DNA of 64,000 nucleotides from Pseudomonas sp. RIT288 (GCF_000631985.1 NZ_JFYN01000007.1:1-64000), one strand, 5' to 3'. Positions 16,994 to 26,666 are shown, counted from the stretch's first letter. A program made the numbers and translations. Notes: generated by a model from the letters alone, not told the origin.

Positions 16994-17079
16994 TGTAGGA
17001 GCTGCCGCAGGCTGCGATCTTTTGATCTTGATCTTAAAAAATCAAAGTCAAAAGATCGCAGCCTGCGGCAGCTCCTACA
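16994..17079. repeat. REP/REPIN-like hairpin (TGTAGGAGCTGCCGC family)
   Basis: Near-perfect inverted repeat: TGTAGGAGCTGCCGCAGGCT... at the left and its reverse complement ending CTCCTACA at the right, with TTTTGATC/GATC-type loops between. It lies between convergent genes and could serve as their shared terminator. Confidence 0.85.
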
Positions 17080-17095
17080 AGGCATCGGGTTGAGT

Positions 17096-19228
17096 TCAGA
17101 ACCTGGTTTGCACCGCCAATTCAAAGGTACGCGGCGTACCCAGATAGTAAGCCGGCGATACATGCGCAAACTCGGCATACACCTCGTTGGTCAGGTTGCG
17201 CACCCGGCCGGTGACGGTGGTGCGCGAGTCGACCTTGTAGCTGAGGAAGCTGCCGAACAGCGTGTACGACGGCACGGTCATGGTGTTCGCCGTGTCCGCA
17301 TACACCGACGCCACATACCGCGCATCGACCCCGCCTTGCCATTGCGGCGAAAAATCATAAGTCAGCCATAGATTGCCGACCCGATCCGGGACGTTGGTCG
17401 GCGTGTTGCCCTTGCGCGACACCACCACGCCAGCGGCATTCTTTTCGGTGAAGTCGTCGTACTGCGCATCGACCCAGGCGAAATTGCCTTCGGCCATCAG
17501 CTTGTCGGTGATCCGCAGGGAACTGGCGATCTCGATGCCCTTCGAGGTTTGCTGACCTACCGGGATGCTGCTGGTCGGATCCAGCGGGTCAGTCACGGCG
17601 AAGTCCTTGCGCTCGATGGTGTAGGCGGCAACCGTCGCCGAGCCACGGCCATCCAGGTAGTCGAACTTGCTGCCGATTTCCCATTGTTTGCCGGTTGAAA
17701 CATCGAAGTCCTGCGTGCCGTTCGGTTGTTCGGCGGCGGTGCTGTATTGCACGTAGACGTTGGCCGATGGAATGAACTGGTAAGTCAGGCCAACGCGCCC
17801 GGTGACCGGCTCCCAACTGCGTTTGAGGTGCTTCGGATTGGCGGCCGTCACCGTGCGGTGGTTGGTCACGTCGAGGTCGATGTCGTCGTACCGCAGGCCG
17901 GTGAGCAGCGCCAGTTTGTCGGTCAGTGCCAAGCGGTTTTCCACGAACAGCGCTTTGGTGGTGACCTCGTTGGTCTTGTCGCTGATCAGCGCCGGGTTGG
18001 TGCCGGGAATATCGTAGAAGTGCCCGGGCCGGTAGTTGTTCGGATCGACCGTGCTTGCGCCTTTGATGTTCAGCGGCGAGTTGGTGGTCTGGTTGACCTT
18101 GTATTCGAAGCCGCCGGACCAGGTGGTGTCGAGGCCGAACAGGCTGTTGTCGTGGCGCAGTTCGAACTGGTTGCCGTTCTGCTCACCCTGATGCCGCACT
18201 TGATAGGCGGTGGAGCGGTTCACTGCCGTGTTGTCGGCGTTGTACTGATAGGTCTCGAGGTTGCGGTAGTCGCGCTGGCTGTCGAGGTGATACAGCGTGT
18301 TGCGCAGGGTGGTGCTGTCGTTGATCCGGTAGTCGATGATCGAACGCACCCAGATCGTGCGCTGTTCGTAGCGCCCGTCCTCGACGTTGTAGTTGTTGAA
18401 GCGGTTGTGTTTGTCGATTTTCAACTCGCCGGCCTTGGGGTTGAGCACCGGCGTGCCCCAGTAGGGGCTGTCTTCGTGTTCGTCCTGATATTCCAGGGCC
18501 AGGGTGTGCGACAGATCCGGCGTGAGGTCGCTGAGCAACGAGAACGCCACGCTCCAGGCATCGCGCTCCTGACGGTCGATGTAGCCGTTGCTGGTGTTAT
18601 GACTGACGTCGAGCCGCGCGTAGTGCTGCACGTCGGCACTCGGGTCGGTCAGCGCGTGGTTGAGGCCGAACGCGGTTTCGGTGGTGTCGTAGCTGCCATA
18701 GCTGACGCGACCTTCGGCGGCTTGTTCGTTGTGGGTCGCCAGTTTGGTCACGTAGTTCAACGAGCCGCCGACCGAGCCTGCGCCGTTGATCAGCGACGAC
18801 GGGCCGCCCACCAGTTCGACTCGATCATAGATCCATGAATCCACCGGTCGGGCGAGGCCGCCAGAGACGTTGATGCCATTGAACATCTGGGTGATCTGGC
18901 TGCTGGTGAAACCACGGTAGGAGACGAATCCGCCAAAGCCTGGCGGCGCGCTGGCATTGACCCCGGGCAGGGTGTTGGCGGCGTCCTGGAAGTTCTGTGC
19001 GCCGTGGCGTTCGATGTCGTTGCGGTTGGCGACGGCCACTGACGCAGGTGTGTCGCGTACGCTGAGGCCGAGGCGCGAGGCCATGCCGCTGGATTGATCG
19101 AGGCTCAGGCCCGGTTCGCTGGTGGATTCGCCGTCGATGGTGATCGGCGCCAGATCGACAGTGGATTGCGCCCAGGCGTTAAGGGACAGGCAGCCGCACA
19201 GGCTCGCCAGCAGAGGAATATGTTTCAT
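17096..19228 (-). CDS. TonB-dependent siderophore-type receptor
   Basis: A 710-residue outer-membrane receptor. The signal peptide spans about 1-20 and ends AWA. The plug domain runs about 45-170 (SVRDTPASVAVANRNDIERH, then the PGVNA and YRGF segments), and a 22-strand barrel ends in the C-terminal aromatic VQTRF. No N-terminal signalling (STN/FecR-type) extension is present. The start at 19228 gives the signal peptide; the frame is open to 19753 but without protein-like residues. A DUF2946 gene lies 92 bases upstream in the same direction. DUF2946 proteins often neighbour copper-related receptors in my recollection, so copper, not iron, is a possible ligand. Confidence 0.9.
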   Translation of the reverse strand: MKHIPLLASLCGCLSLNAWAQSTVDLAPITIDGESTSEPGLSLDQSSGMASRLGLSVRDTPASVAVANRNDIERHGAQNFQDAANTLPGVNASAPPGFGGFVSYRGFTSSQITQMFNGINVSGGLARPVDSWIYDRVELVGGPSSLINGAGSVGGSLNYVTKLATHNEQAAEGRVSYGSYDTTETAFGLNHALTDPSADVQHYARLDVSHNTSNGYIDRQERDAWSVAFSLLSDLTPDLSHTLALEYQDEHEDSPYWGTPVLNPKAGELKIDKHNRFNNYNVEDGRYEQRTIWVRSIIDYRINDSTTLRNTLYHLDSQRDYRNLETYQYNADNTAVNRSTAYQVRHQGEQNGNQFELRHDNSLFGLDTTWSGGFEYKVNQTTNSPLNIKGASTVDPNNYRPGHFYDIPGTNPALISDKTNEVTTKALFVENRLALTDKLALLTGLRYDDIDLDVTNHRTVTAANPKHLKRSWEPVTGRVGLTYQFIPSANVYVQYSTAAEQPNGTQDFDVSTGKQWEIGSKFDYLDGRGSATVAAYTIERKDFAVTDPLDPTSSIPVGQQTSKGIEIASSLRITDKLMAEGNFAWVDAQYDDFTEKNAAGVVVSRKGNTPTNVPDRVGNLWLTYDFSPQWQGGVDARYVASVYADTANTMTVPSYTLFGSFLSYKVDSRTTVTGRVRNLTNEVYAEFAHVSPAYYLGTPRTFELAVQTRF

Positions 19229-19320
19229 CGTTGAATCCTGAATGCTTGTCTGGGAATCAGCGCACAGGCGAACGCCGCGCGTTGGCGCAGTGAGCTGAAA
19301 AATCAAAAAGGCAAAGACAC

Positions 19321-19710
19321 TCAGGCGAGCGGCGGGGCGCGAGGGTTGGCCGAGGGCCAGGTGAAGCGGGCAGGGAGGTCGGCGCTGACAATGGGCGCCA
19401 GCGGCGGGCTGTGCTGTTCCGGCAGAACCGCGAGGGTCAGGCTGGAGTTGAACGCGGGGCCCATGCCGCCGCCGACCGAGCACAGCGGGCAGCCGAATGC
19501 CTTGGACAGGGTCGGCAATTGTTCTTCGCTGGGATTGCTGGTCAGCGGCGCTTGAGTGGCCGGATCGACCGTACAGAACTGGCCGCCGATGCCGTTGAGC
19601 TGCATCCCGACCATTTGTCCGTGACCGATGCTGCAGGCGAACACGTTGAACAGGACACAGCAATAGAGCATCCAGGCCAGCAGTGAGCGATCGGAACGGG
19701 TGAATTTCAT
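19321..19710 (-). CDS. DUF2946 family protein
   Basis: A 129-residue protein with an N-terminal hydrophobic segment (about 8-26) containing a CC pair. A His/Met/Cys-bearing middle follows (GHGQM near 29-33, then CPLCS near 73-77), with a proline-rich tail. This is the layout of DUF2946, small membrane-anchored proteins whose conserved cysteines suggest metal binding. The start at 19710 is an ATG with moderate ribosome signal. It lies 92 bases upstream of the TonB receptor and probably shares its transcript. Confidence 0.85.
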   Translation of the reverse strand: MKFTRSDRSLLAWMLYCCVLFNVFACSIGHGQMVGMQLNGIGGQFCTVDPATQAPLTSNPSEEQLPTLSKAFGCPLCSVGGGMGPAFNSSLTLAVLPEQHSPPLAPIVSADLPARFTWPSANPRAPPLA

Positions 19711-19804
19711 GGGGCGGCACTTTACCGTACCGCTGATCGGTCGTGCACTTCAAAAAATGCCAACTAGGATGTTTTGTTCAAATCCCTTGAAAGGATTCTC
19801 GACC

Positions 19805-20245
19805 ATGACCTTTGTGTTGGCTCAATGGCTGGTGACGATATTTGCGGCAATCAGCCTGGTGCACGTGTATTGGGCGCTGGGTGGGCAATGGGCGGCGGTG
19901 GCGGCGGTACCGCAAGTGCCGGTGCAAGGACTGGTGGTGACGGTGCGACCGGCGTTCGAACCGTCAGGCTGGATTACCTTGCTGGTAGCGGCAGCGTTAT
20001 TGGTGATCGCCGCGCTGGTGTGCATGCGTGTCGGCTGGGGCATGCCGGCGGTGCATCACAAGGCGTTGCAATGGGTGATCAGCGCGATTGCGCTGTTGAT
20101 GTTTGCCCGGGCGATCGGCGATTCGAATCTGGTGGGTTTTTTCAAGGAAGTGAAGGGTTCGCGGTTTGCGCGGCTGGACACCTGGGTGTATTCGCCGTTG
20201 TGTCTGGTGTTGGGGGCCGGGTTGTTGGCGGTGGCTTGGGTTTGA
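19805..20245 (+). CDS. DUF3995 family membrane protein
   Basis: A 146-residue inner-membrane protein with four hydrophobic segments (about 5-25, 48-72, 84-100 and 118-145). The family hallmarks are present: HVYWALGGQW near 20-29 and AVHHKALQW near 76-84. The start at 19805 follows GAAAGGATT. It is divergent from the DUF2946/TonB pair. Function is unknown. Confidence 0.85.
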   Translation: MTFVLAQWLVTIFAAISLVHVYWALGGQWAAVAAVPQVPVQGLVVTVRPAFEPSGWITLLVAAALLVIAALVCMRVGWGMPAVHHKALQWVISAIALLMFARAIGDSNLVGFFKEVKGSRFARLDTWVYSPLCLVLGAGLLAVAWV

Positions 20246-20269
20246 GGTTTGAGATGATCTGGAGATTGC

Positions 20270-20336
20270 TATCGCGAGCAGGCTCACTCCTGCATTTGGA
20301 ATGCGTTCCCCTGTAGGAGTGAGTCTGCTCGCGATG
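20270..20336. repeat. REP/REPIN-like hairpin (GTGAGCCTGCTCGCGAT family)
   Basis: ATCGCGAGCAGGCTCACTCC at the left pairs with GGAGTGAGTCTGCTCGCGAT at the right around a short loop. It is placed between the DUF3995 gene and the end of the antiporter operon. Confidence 0.85.
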
Positions 20337-20361
20337 GCGTCATTACAGACAATATAAAACT

Positions 20362-20724
20362 TCAGCTGCCGCTCTCGGTGCGGCGGCTACTCACCTCAGC
20401 CGGCACATCATCCCCCGCCATGCGCTTGCGGAACAGCGCTGCCCGCGCCAGCAGCAACGTGGTCACGGGCACGGTGATCGCCAGCAGAATCGGAATCAGC
20501 CAGGCATGCATCACCGGCCCGGATTTCAATGCCGAGAAACAGATGATCGACGCCAGTGCCACGCACCACGCGCCCAGCGTCGAGGCTAGCGCCGGCGGGT
20601 GCATGCGCTGGAAGTAATCCTTCATGCGCAGCAATCCGGTCGCGCCAATCAGCGCAAACACTCCGCTGAGCACCAGCAGAATCGCCACCGGAATCTCGAC
20701 CCACAATGACAATTCAGCATTCAT
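20362..20724 (-). CDS. mrpG: Monovalent cation/H+ antiporter subunit G
   Basis: 120 residues with three membrane segments (about 9-28, 44-62 and 70-92) and a charged tail. It has the family core GVFALIGATGLLRMKDYFQRMHPPALASTLG. It is the last gene of the Mrp-type antiporter operon and is translationally coupled to subunit F (ATGA overlap at 20721-20724). Mrp complexes exchange Na+ for H+ and support pH and salt tolerance. Called ShaG, PhaG or MnhG in other species. Confidence 0.95.
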   Translation of the reverse strand: MNAELSLWVEIPVAILLVLSGVFALIGATGLLRMKDYFQRMHPPALASTLGAWCVALASIICFSALKSGPVMHAWLIPILLAITVPVTTLLLARAALFRKRMAGDDVPAEVSSRRTESGS

Positions 20725-20999
20725 TCGATCACCTCGCCACGCAGCAGGAATTTCGCCAGGGCAAACGAGCCGACGAAGCCGAACAGCGCGATCAGCAGCG
20801 CCGCTTCGAAGTAAGTGTCACTGGAATAGCGAATGCCCAGGGTCAGCATCATCAGCATGGCGACGATATACAGGTAATCCAGAGCGAGTACCCGATCCTG
20901 TGCCGACGGCCCCTTGAACAGGCGAATCAAGGTCAGGACCATCGCCAGTGAGAACAGGAACAGCGTCAGCAGAATCGCGTTCGACAGCAGCGGGCTCAT
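20721..20999 (-). CDS. mrpF: Monovalent cation/H+ antiporter subunit F
   Basis: 92 residues and three membrane helices, with the conserved RLFKGPSAQDRVLALDYLY loop between helices one and two. It overlaps subunit E and G genes by four bases each. A structural subunit of the Mrp/Sha complex with no catalytic role known. Confidence 0.95.
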   Translation of the reverse strand: MSPLLSNAILLTLFLFSLAMVLTLIRLFKGPSAQDRVLALDYLYIVAMLMMLTLGIRYSSDTYFEAALLIALFGFVGSFALAKFLLRGEVIE

Positions 21000-21484
21000 T
21001 CGAAAATCTCCATCAACGGCTGCTCGTAGGCAGTCTTGAAGTGGTGGATGAAGTGCGCCTCGTCATCCAGATCCCAGACGTGCAGCAGCAGAATGCTGCG
21101 ATCCAGCGCCAGCTCCGACCACACGGTACCGGGCACCACGGTGCAGATCATCGCCAGCGCCGCCAGACCGTTGGCGTCGCGCAGGTCCAGCGGGACTTTG
21201 ACGAAGCGCGAACGCGGCGGTCGGCGACCGGCGTTGAGCACGCCCCACGCGACGATCAGATTGGAGAGGATCACGTCACGGCCGACCAGCAGGAACAGGC
21301 GCAGGATGGTCAGCGGGCGGCGAATGCGCACCTGTTTCGGGCGCAGCTTGCGCATCATCAACGGTGCGGCGAACCCGAGTATTGCGCCGAGCAGCAGGTT
21401 GCCCGGGCTGACAGACAAGTTCAGCGTCAGCCACAAAACCCACAACGCCAGTGACAGCAACGGAGCCGGAAATACGCGCTTCAT
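20996..21484 (-). CDS. mrpE: Monovalent cation/H+ antiporter subunit E
   Basis: 162 residues. An N-terminal pair of short membrane helices is followed by a cytoplasmic alpha/beta domain with VPLDLRDANGLAALAMICTV and PGTVW motifs and a C-terminal LHVWDLDDE segment. It has the standard length for MrpE/ShaE. It overlaps the D and F genes by four bases. Confidence 0.95.
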   Translation of the reverse strand: MKRVFPAPLLSLALWVLWLTLNLSVSPGNLLLGAILGFAAPLMMRKLRPKQVRIRRPLTILRLFLLVGRDVILSNLIVAWGVLNAGRRPPRSRFVKVPLDLRDANGLAALAMICTVVPGTVWSELALDRSILLLHVWDLDDEAHFIHHFKTAYEQPLMEIFE

Positions 21485-23160
21485 GGCTGCACCTCCAGCA
21501 TCGCCGCTTTGGCTTCCGGGCTTGGCACGGCGCGGGTACCGAGCACCGCCATCACGTATTGCTGCGGATTATTCAGCGCGTCAGCGGTGGCCTGGGTGTA
21601 ACGCAGCAGCGGTTCGGCCTTGAAGGTCAGGGCGATGCTCAGCCCCAGCAACAGGAAGATCGGCGCACATTCGAGCTTGCGCAGCAGCGGTGAAGGGCGC
21701 TCCTCGGGCGTCCAGAAACGCTGGATGCCCATGCGCGCGAATGCCATCAACGAGGCCAGTCCGGACAGGATCAGCAGCGCCAGCAGCGCCCAGGCCGCGT
21801 TCGAGATCGGCGCATCAGTACCCAGCCCCAGTGGATTGAGCAGCGCACCGATCAGGTTCAGCTTGCCGATGAATCCGGACAGCGGCGGCATGCCGATGAT
21901 CAGCAGCGCGCAGGCGATGAAGCTCAGGCCGAGAAACGCCATGGTCCACGGAATGACCTGACCGACCACGGCTTTCTGCTCGTCATCGAGGTTGATGCCC
22001 TTGGGCGGTTGCAGGGATTCCTGCGGACGCGGCAGCAACTCGCTTTCATCCTCCAGCGGGATTTCGTTGGCCGAACGCGAACGCTCGATCAACTCCGCCA
22101 GCAGGAACAGCGCACTCAGTGCCAGGGTCGAGCTGACCAGATAGAACAGCGCTGCGCCGATCAGGTTCGGCTGGGCGAAACCCACCGCCGACAACAGAAT
22201 CCCGGCCGACACCAGAATGCTCAGGCTGGCCATCCGCTCCAGACGTTGCGCGGCGAGAATCGCCAGCGCCGCGCAGGCGATGGTCGCCATGCCGCCGTAG
22301 ATCAGCCAGTCGCCACCGAAGAACGCCGAAGCCCCGGCCTGCCCGGAGAACAGCAGTGTCCACAGGCGCAGCAGAGTGTAGACGCCGACCTTGGTCATGA
22401 TCGCGAACATCGCCGCCACCGGCGCACTGGCTGAGGAGTAGGCCGGCACCAGCCAGAAGTTCAACGGCCACATGCCGGCCTTGGCGAGGAACGCCACCGC
22501 GAGAATCCCCGCGCCGGCGTGCAGCAAGCCACGATCGGTTTCCGGCACCAGCGGAATCTTCAGCGCCAGATCGGCCATGTTCAGGGTGCCGGTGACGCCA
22601 TAGATCAGCGCCGCGCCAATCAGGAACAGCGACGAGGCCAGCAGGTTGATCGAGATGTAGTGCAGGCCCGACGACACCCGCGCCCGACCCGAACCGTGCA
22701 GCAACAGACCATAAGAGGCGGCGAGCAGCACTTCGAAGAACACGAACAGGTTGAACAGGTCGGCGGTGAGGAAGGCGCCATACAGGCCCATCAGTTGAAT
22801 CTGGAACAGCGCGTGGAAGCTTGACCCGGCGCCGTCCCAGCGCGCCATGGCAAACAGCAGGGCGCTGACGCCGATGATCCCGGTCAGCACCAGCATCAAT
22901 GCCGACAGGCGATCGACCACCAGCACGATGCCGAACGGCGCCTGCCAGTTGCCCGGCAGGTACACGCCGATGGAACCGGGCACGCCGGTGGTTTGCGTCC
23001 ACTGCAGCAGCATCACCGAAATGAACAGGCCGACGAGGCTGGAGAACAGATTGATTTTCGCCTTCAGCGGCCGGTGCTTTTCGCCGAGCATCAACATGAT
23101 GGCGGCGGTCAACAGCGGCAGCAGGATCGGTGCGGCGATCAGGTGAGTCATCGCCATCAT
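21481..23160 (-). CDS. mrpD: Monovalent cation/H+ antiporter subunit D
   Basis: 559 residues with about 14 membrane helices, homologous to complex I NuoL/M/N-type proton channels. It shows the helix-5 ELTS-like acidic region (FFEVLLAASYG) and the TKVGVYTLLR segment typical of the proton path. A polar insertion of about 60 residues (near 360-400, rich in Glu) separates later helices. It overlaps the C gene (ATGATGG start) and the E gene. Confidence 0.95.
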   Translation of the reverse strand: MMAMTHLIAAPILLPLLTAAIMLMLGEKHRPLKAKINLFSSLVGLFISVMLLQWTQTTGVPGSIGVYLPGNWQAPFGIVLVVDRLSALMLVLTGIIGVSALLFAMARWDGAGSSFHALFQIQLMGLYGAFLTADLFNLFVFFEVLLAASYGLLLHGSGRARVSSGLHYISINLLASSLFLIGAALIYGVTGTLNMADLALKIPLVPETDRGLLHAGAGILAVAFLAKAGMWPLNFWLVPAYSSASAPVAAMFAIMTKVGVYTLLRLWTLLFSGQAGASAFFGGDWLIYGGMATIACAALAILAAQRLERMASLSILVSAGILLSAVGFAQPNLIGAALFYLVSSTLALSALFLLAELIERSRSANEIPLEDESELLPRPQESLQPPKGINLDDEQKAVVGQVIPWTMAFLGLSFIACALLIIGMPPLSGFIGKLNLIGALLNPLGLGTDAPISNAAWALLALLILSGLASLMAFARMGIQRFWTPEERPSPLLRKLECAPIFLLLGLSIALTFKAEPLLRYTQATADALNNPQQYVMAVLGTRAVPSPEAKAAMLEVQP

Positions 23161-23501
23161 TCCTTGGGCTCCCGGCCGTCCACGTGGTCGGTGCCGGTCA
23201 GGCCCCGCGACGCGAGCAACACCACCAGGAACAACGCGGTCATGGCGAAGCTGATGACGATGGCGGTCAGCACCAGTGCCTGCGGCAGTGGATCGGTGTA
23301 GTGCAGCAGGTCCTGGGTCACGCCGTCCTTGATCACCGGTTCTTTACCGATGAACAGGCTGCCCATGCTGAAGATGAACAGGTTGACCGCGTAGGAAAGC
23401 AGGCACAGGCCCATGACCACCTGGAACGTCCGTGGCCGCAGCACCAGCCAGACCCCGGACGCGGCGAGCACGCCGATGGCGATTGCGATGACTTCTTCCA
23501 T
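23157..23501 (-). CDS. mrpC: Monovalent cation/H+ antiporter subunit C
   Basis: 114 residues and three membrane helices, NuoK-like, with RPRTFQVVMGLCLLSYAVNLFIF and DPLPQALVLTAIVISFAMTAL as family hallmarks. The start at 23501 shares one base with the stop of subunit A (TGATG). Longer open frames on this strand are artefacts of GC-rich sequence. Confidence 0.95.
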   Translation of the reverse strand: MEEVIAIAIGVLAASGVWLVLRPRTFQVVMGLCLLSYAVNLFIFSMGSLFIGKEPVIKDGVTQDLLHYTDPLPQALVLTAIVISFAMTALFLVVLLASRGLTGTDHVDGREPKE

Positions 23502-26419
23502 CAGACGGCTCCTTTGCTGGCGACGGACTTGGGCAGCGACGCGGTCTTGTGACCACGCACCGATTGGTGGGCGAGGGCGGTGAGGATCAGCAGCGTCGAG
23601 CCCACCACCACGGCGTACACCCCGATATCGAAGAACAGCGCGCTGGCGATATGGATCTCGCCCAGCAGCGGCAAGGCGAAGTGCCAGGTGTGGGTGGTCA
23701 GGAACGGATAACCGACCGCCATCGCGCCGAGACCGGTGGCGGTGGCGAACAGCAGCCCGGTGCCCATCCAGCGCAGCGGTCGCAGGCTCATTTGCGCCTC
23801 GACCCACTGCGTCCCGGCGACCATGTATTGCAGGATGAACGCCACCGACATCACCAGTCCGGCGACGAAACCGCCGCCCGGCTGGTTATGGCCGCGCATG
23901 AACAGGTAGCACGACACCACCAGCGCAATCGGCAGCAAAAGGCGCACCAGCACCGCCGGCACCATCATGAAGCCGAGCGCGGTGTCGCTGGCGCTGCGCG
24001 GGTTGACCAGATCAGTGACCACGTCCGGTGCGAGCAGGCGTTGCTGAGCCGGCAGCTGCAGGCTTTCTTTCGGCGGGCGGAAGCGTCGCAGCAGGGCGAA
24101 CACGGTCAGCGCCACGGCCACCAGCACGGTGATTTCACCGAGGGTGTCGAAGCCGCGGAAGTCCACCAGCATCACGTTGACCACGTTACTGCCACCGCCC
24201 TCGGGCATGGCGCGACTGAGGTAGAACGAGGAAATGTCGTTGGGCGTCTGCCGCGTCAGCATCGCGTAGGACAGCAGCGCCATGCCGGCGCCGACGGCAA
24301 TCGACAGCAGCAAGTCGCGCAAGCGCCGCACGCGGGCCTTGCGCAGGCTCGACGGCAGTGGCGAGACTTCTTCGATCCGCCGTGGCAGCCAGCGCAGGCC
24401 GAGCAGGATCAGCACCGTGGTTACCACTTCCACCGCCAGTTGCGTCAGGGCCAGATCCGGCGCCGAGAACCAGACGAAGGTCACACAGGTCATCAACCCG
24501 CAGACGCTGACCATGGTCAGGGCGGCGAGACGGTGATACTTGGCCTGCCATGCGGCGCCGAGGGCGCAGGCAATCGCCAGCAGCCACAGGGTGACAAACA
24601 CGATGGAACCCGGAATCTTCGGCCGGTCACCCCAGCTGAGGCTGCTGTGCAACATCGGGATCAGGCCGGCGAGCACTGCCGCCAGGACCATCAGGAACAG
24701 TTGCATTTGCAGGCGACGGGTGCCGAGGCGGCGTTCTACCCGACGGGCCATGCGCATCATCAGCACCAGGCTGCGTTCGAACAGACGCTTGCCGTTGAAG
24801 CGGCCCACCAGCGGCGGGTATTTGAAGCGTCCACGCTTGAGCTGATTGCGCAGCAGCAGATAGACCACGATGCCGCCGGACATGGCGATCAGGCTCATGA
24901 TCATTGGCGCGTTCAGCCCGTGCCAGATCGCCAGGCTGTACTCGGGCAGCGTGCCGCCCACCACCGGCAGTGCGGCGGCCGCGAGCAGCGGGCCGACCAC
25001 TTGGGCCGGGAAAATCCCCACGACCAGACAGGTGAACACCAGCAGTTCGACTGGCGCACGCATCCAGCGCGGCGGTTCGTGCGGGGTGTGCGGCAGGTCG
25101 GTGGCGGTCGGGCCGAAGAACACATCGACGGTAAAGCGCAGCGAGTAGGCGACGCTGAAGGTACCGGCGATGGTCGCGACAATCGGCAACGCCGCTTCGA
25201 CCCACGCAGTGGCGTTGATGAACACGGTTTCGGCGAAGAACATTTCTTTCGACAGGAAGCCGTTGAGCAACGGTACGCCTGCCATTGACGCGCTGGCGAC
25301 CATGGCCAATGTCGCGGTGAACGGAATCAGTTTGATCAGGCCGCTGAGTTTGCGGATGTCACGGGTACCGCTTTCGTGGTCGATGATCCCGGCGGCCATG
25401 AACAGCGAGGCCTTGAAGGTGGCGTGGTTGAGAATGTGGAACACCGCGGCGACCGCTGCCAGTGGGCTGTTCAGGCCCAGCAGCAGGGTGATCAGGCCCA
25501 GATGGCTGATGGTCGAATAGGCCAGCAGGCCCTTGAGGTCGTTCTGGAACATTGCGCAGTAGGCACCGAGCAATAACGTACACGCACCGGCGCCGCTGAC
25601 GATGTAGAACCATTCTTCACTGCCGGACAGCGACGGCCACAGGCGCGCAAGCAGGAACACCCCGGCCTTGACCATGGTCGCCGAGTGCAGATAAGCCGAC
25701 ACCGGGGTGGGCGCCGCCATGGCGTGCGGTAGCCAGAAATGGAAAGGGAACTGGGCGCTTTTGCTGAGGGCGCCGATGAGGATGAGGGGAAGCAGAACAG
25801 GGTAGAGGGCATGTGCGCGAATCAGATCGCCGGCGGCCAGGACCTTGTCCAGGTCATAGCTGCCGACGACATGGCCGAGGATCATGACCCCCGCCAGCAG
25901 GCATAGTCCCCCGGCACCGGTGACCATCAGCGCCATGTAGGCGCCACGTCGGGCATCGGAGCGGTGGTGCCAGTAGCCGATCAACAGGAATGAGAAGAGG
26001 CTGGTCAGCTCCCAGAAGAACACGATCTGGATCAGGTTGCCGGAGATCACCAGCCCGAGCATGGCGCCCATGAACGCCAGGAAAAAGGCGAAGAAGCGCG
26101 GCACCGGGTCGTCCGGCGACATGTAGTAACGCGCATATAAGGAGACGAGGGCGCCGATGCCCAGCACCAGCAGCGAGAACAGCCAGGCGAAGCCGTCCAT
26201 GCGCAGGACGAAGTTCAAACCGAGGCTGGGCAGCCACATGAATTCTTCACGGATCACCCCGCCGTGGGCGATTTGCGGGTACAACAGCGCGACCTGCACG
26301 GTGCCGATCAGAGCGACCAGACCTGCCAACAGGGATTCGGTATTACGCGCGTTGTGTGGCAGCACCGCTGCCAGACAGCTGCCAATGAATGGCAGAAGCA
26401 GTAGAACTATCAGGGACAT
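23501..26419 (-). CDS. mrpA: Monovalent cation/H+ antiporter subunit A, fused A/B
   Basis: 972 residues, the largest subunit. A NuoL-like channel region of about 14 helices comes first (ELTSLFSFLLIGYWHH, HSATMVKAGVFLLAR, LNHATFKASLF). A domain of more helices equivalent to the MrpA C-terminus follows, and then a stretch matching MrpB (residues ~800-950, with NQPGGGFVAGLV). The A/B fusion explains the absence of a separate B gene and is the usual Pseudomonas form (Sha/Pha). It is the first gene of the operon; the start at 26419 has few alternatives. It carries the Na+/H+ translocation path with subunit D. Confidence 0.95.
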   Translation of the reverse strand: MSLIVLLLLPFIGSCLAAVLPHNARNTESLLAGLVALIGTVQVALLYPQIAHGGVIREEFMWLPSLGLNFVLRMDGFAWLFSLLVLGIGALVSLYARYYMSPDDPVPRFFAFFLAFMGAMLGLVISGNLIQIVFFWELTSLFSFLLIGYWHHRSDARRGAYMALMVTGAGGLCLLAGVMILGHVVGSYDLDKVLAAGDLIRAHALYPVLLPLILIGALSKSAQFPFHFWLPHAMAAPTPVSAYLHSATMVKAGVFLLARLWPSLSGSEEWFYIVSGAGACTLLLGAYCAMFQNDLKGLLAYSTISHLGLITLLLGLNSPLAAVAAVFHILNHATFKASLFMAAGIIDHESGTRDIRKLSGLIKLIPFTATLAMVASASMAGVPLLNGFLSKEMFFAETVFINATAWVEAALPIVATIAGTFSVAYSLRFTVDVFFGPTATDLPHTPHEPPRWMRAPVELLVFTCLVVGIFPAQVVGPLLAAAALPVVGGTLPEYSLAIWHGLNAPMIMSLIAMSGGIVVYLLLRNQLKRGRFKYPPLVGRFNGKRLFERSLVLMMRMARRVERRLGTRRLQMQLFLMVLAAVLAGLIPMLHSSLSWGDRPKIPGSIVFVTLWLLAIACALGAAWQAKYHRLAALTMVSVCGLMTCVTFVWFSAPDLALTQLAVEVVTTVLILLGLRWLPRRIEEVSPLPSSLRKARVRRLRDLLLSIAVGAGMALLSYAMLTRQTPNDISSFYLSRAMPEGGGSNVVNVMLVDFRGFDTLGEITVLVAVALTVFALLRRFRPPKESLQLPAQQRLLAPDVVTDLVNPRSASDTALGFMMVPAVLVRLLLPIALVVSCYLFMRGHNQPGGGFVAGLVMSVAFILQYMVAGTQWVEAQMSLRPLRWMGTGLLFATATGLGAMAVGYPFLTTHTWHFALPLLGEIHIASALFFDIGVYAVVVGSTLLILTALAHQSVRGHKTASLPKSVASKGAV

Positions 26420-26568
26420 AGGCTTCTAATCTGCGGAAGTTTGTGAAGCATCATACGTGCCAGCTCCCTGATTACCAAACGCCAGGATGTCTCAGAATCC
26501 TACAAAGTAGTCTGGAATTTTCTGTTTGGCATTGTTTCAGGTAGATGGATGTTGCTTGGGATGGCCTC

Positions 26569-26634
26569 ATCGCGAGCAGGCTCACTCCTACAGGGGAAAC
26601 GCATTTCAATTGTAGGAGTGAGCCTGCTCGCGAT
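26569..26634. repeat. REP/REPIN-like hairpin (GTGAGCCTGCTCGCGAT family)
   Basis: Arms 26569-26592 and 26611-26634 are exact reverse complements over 24 bases around an 18-base loop. It lies between the antiporter operon promoter region and the end of the DMT transporter gene. Confidence 0.9.
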
Positions 26635-26666
26635 AGCTACGGTTCAGGCACTCAAGATATTGCGGA

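Noticed and set aside
17726..18838. Long plus-strand frame opposite the TonB receptor
   Set aside because: The receptor's plug and barrel features on the minus strand explain the region fully.
23549..25288. A 579-codon open frame on the plus strand inside the antiporter subunit A gene
   Set aside because: It lies antisense to a clearly conserved 972-residue protein and its residues are unlike real proteins (runs of Gln, His, Arg, Asp). It reflects GC-rich codon use.
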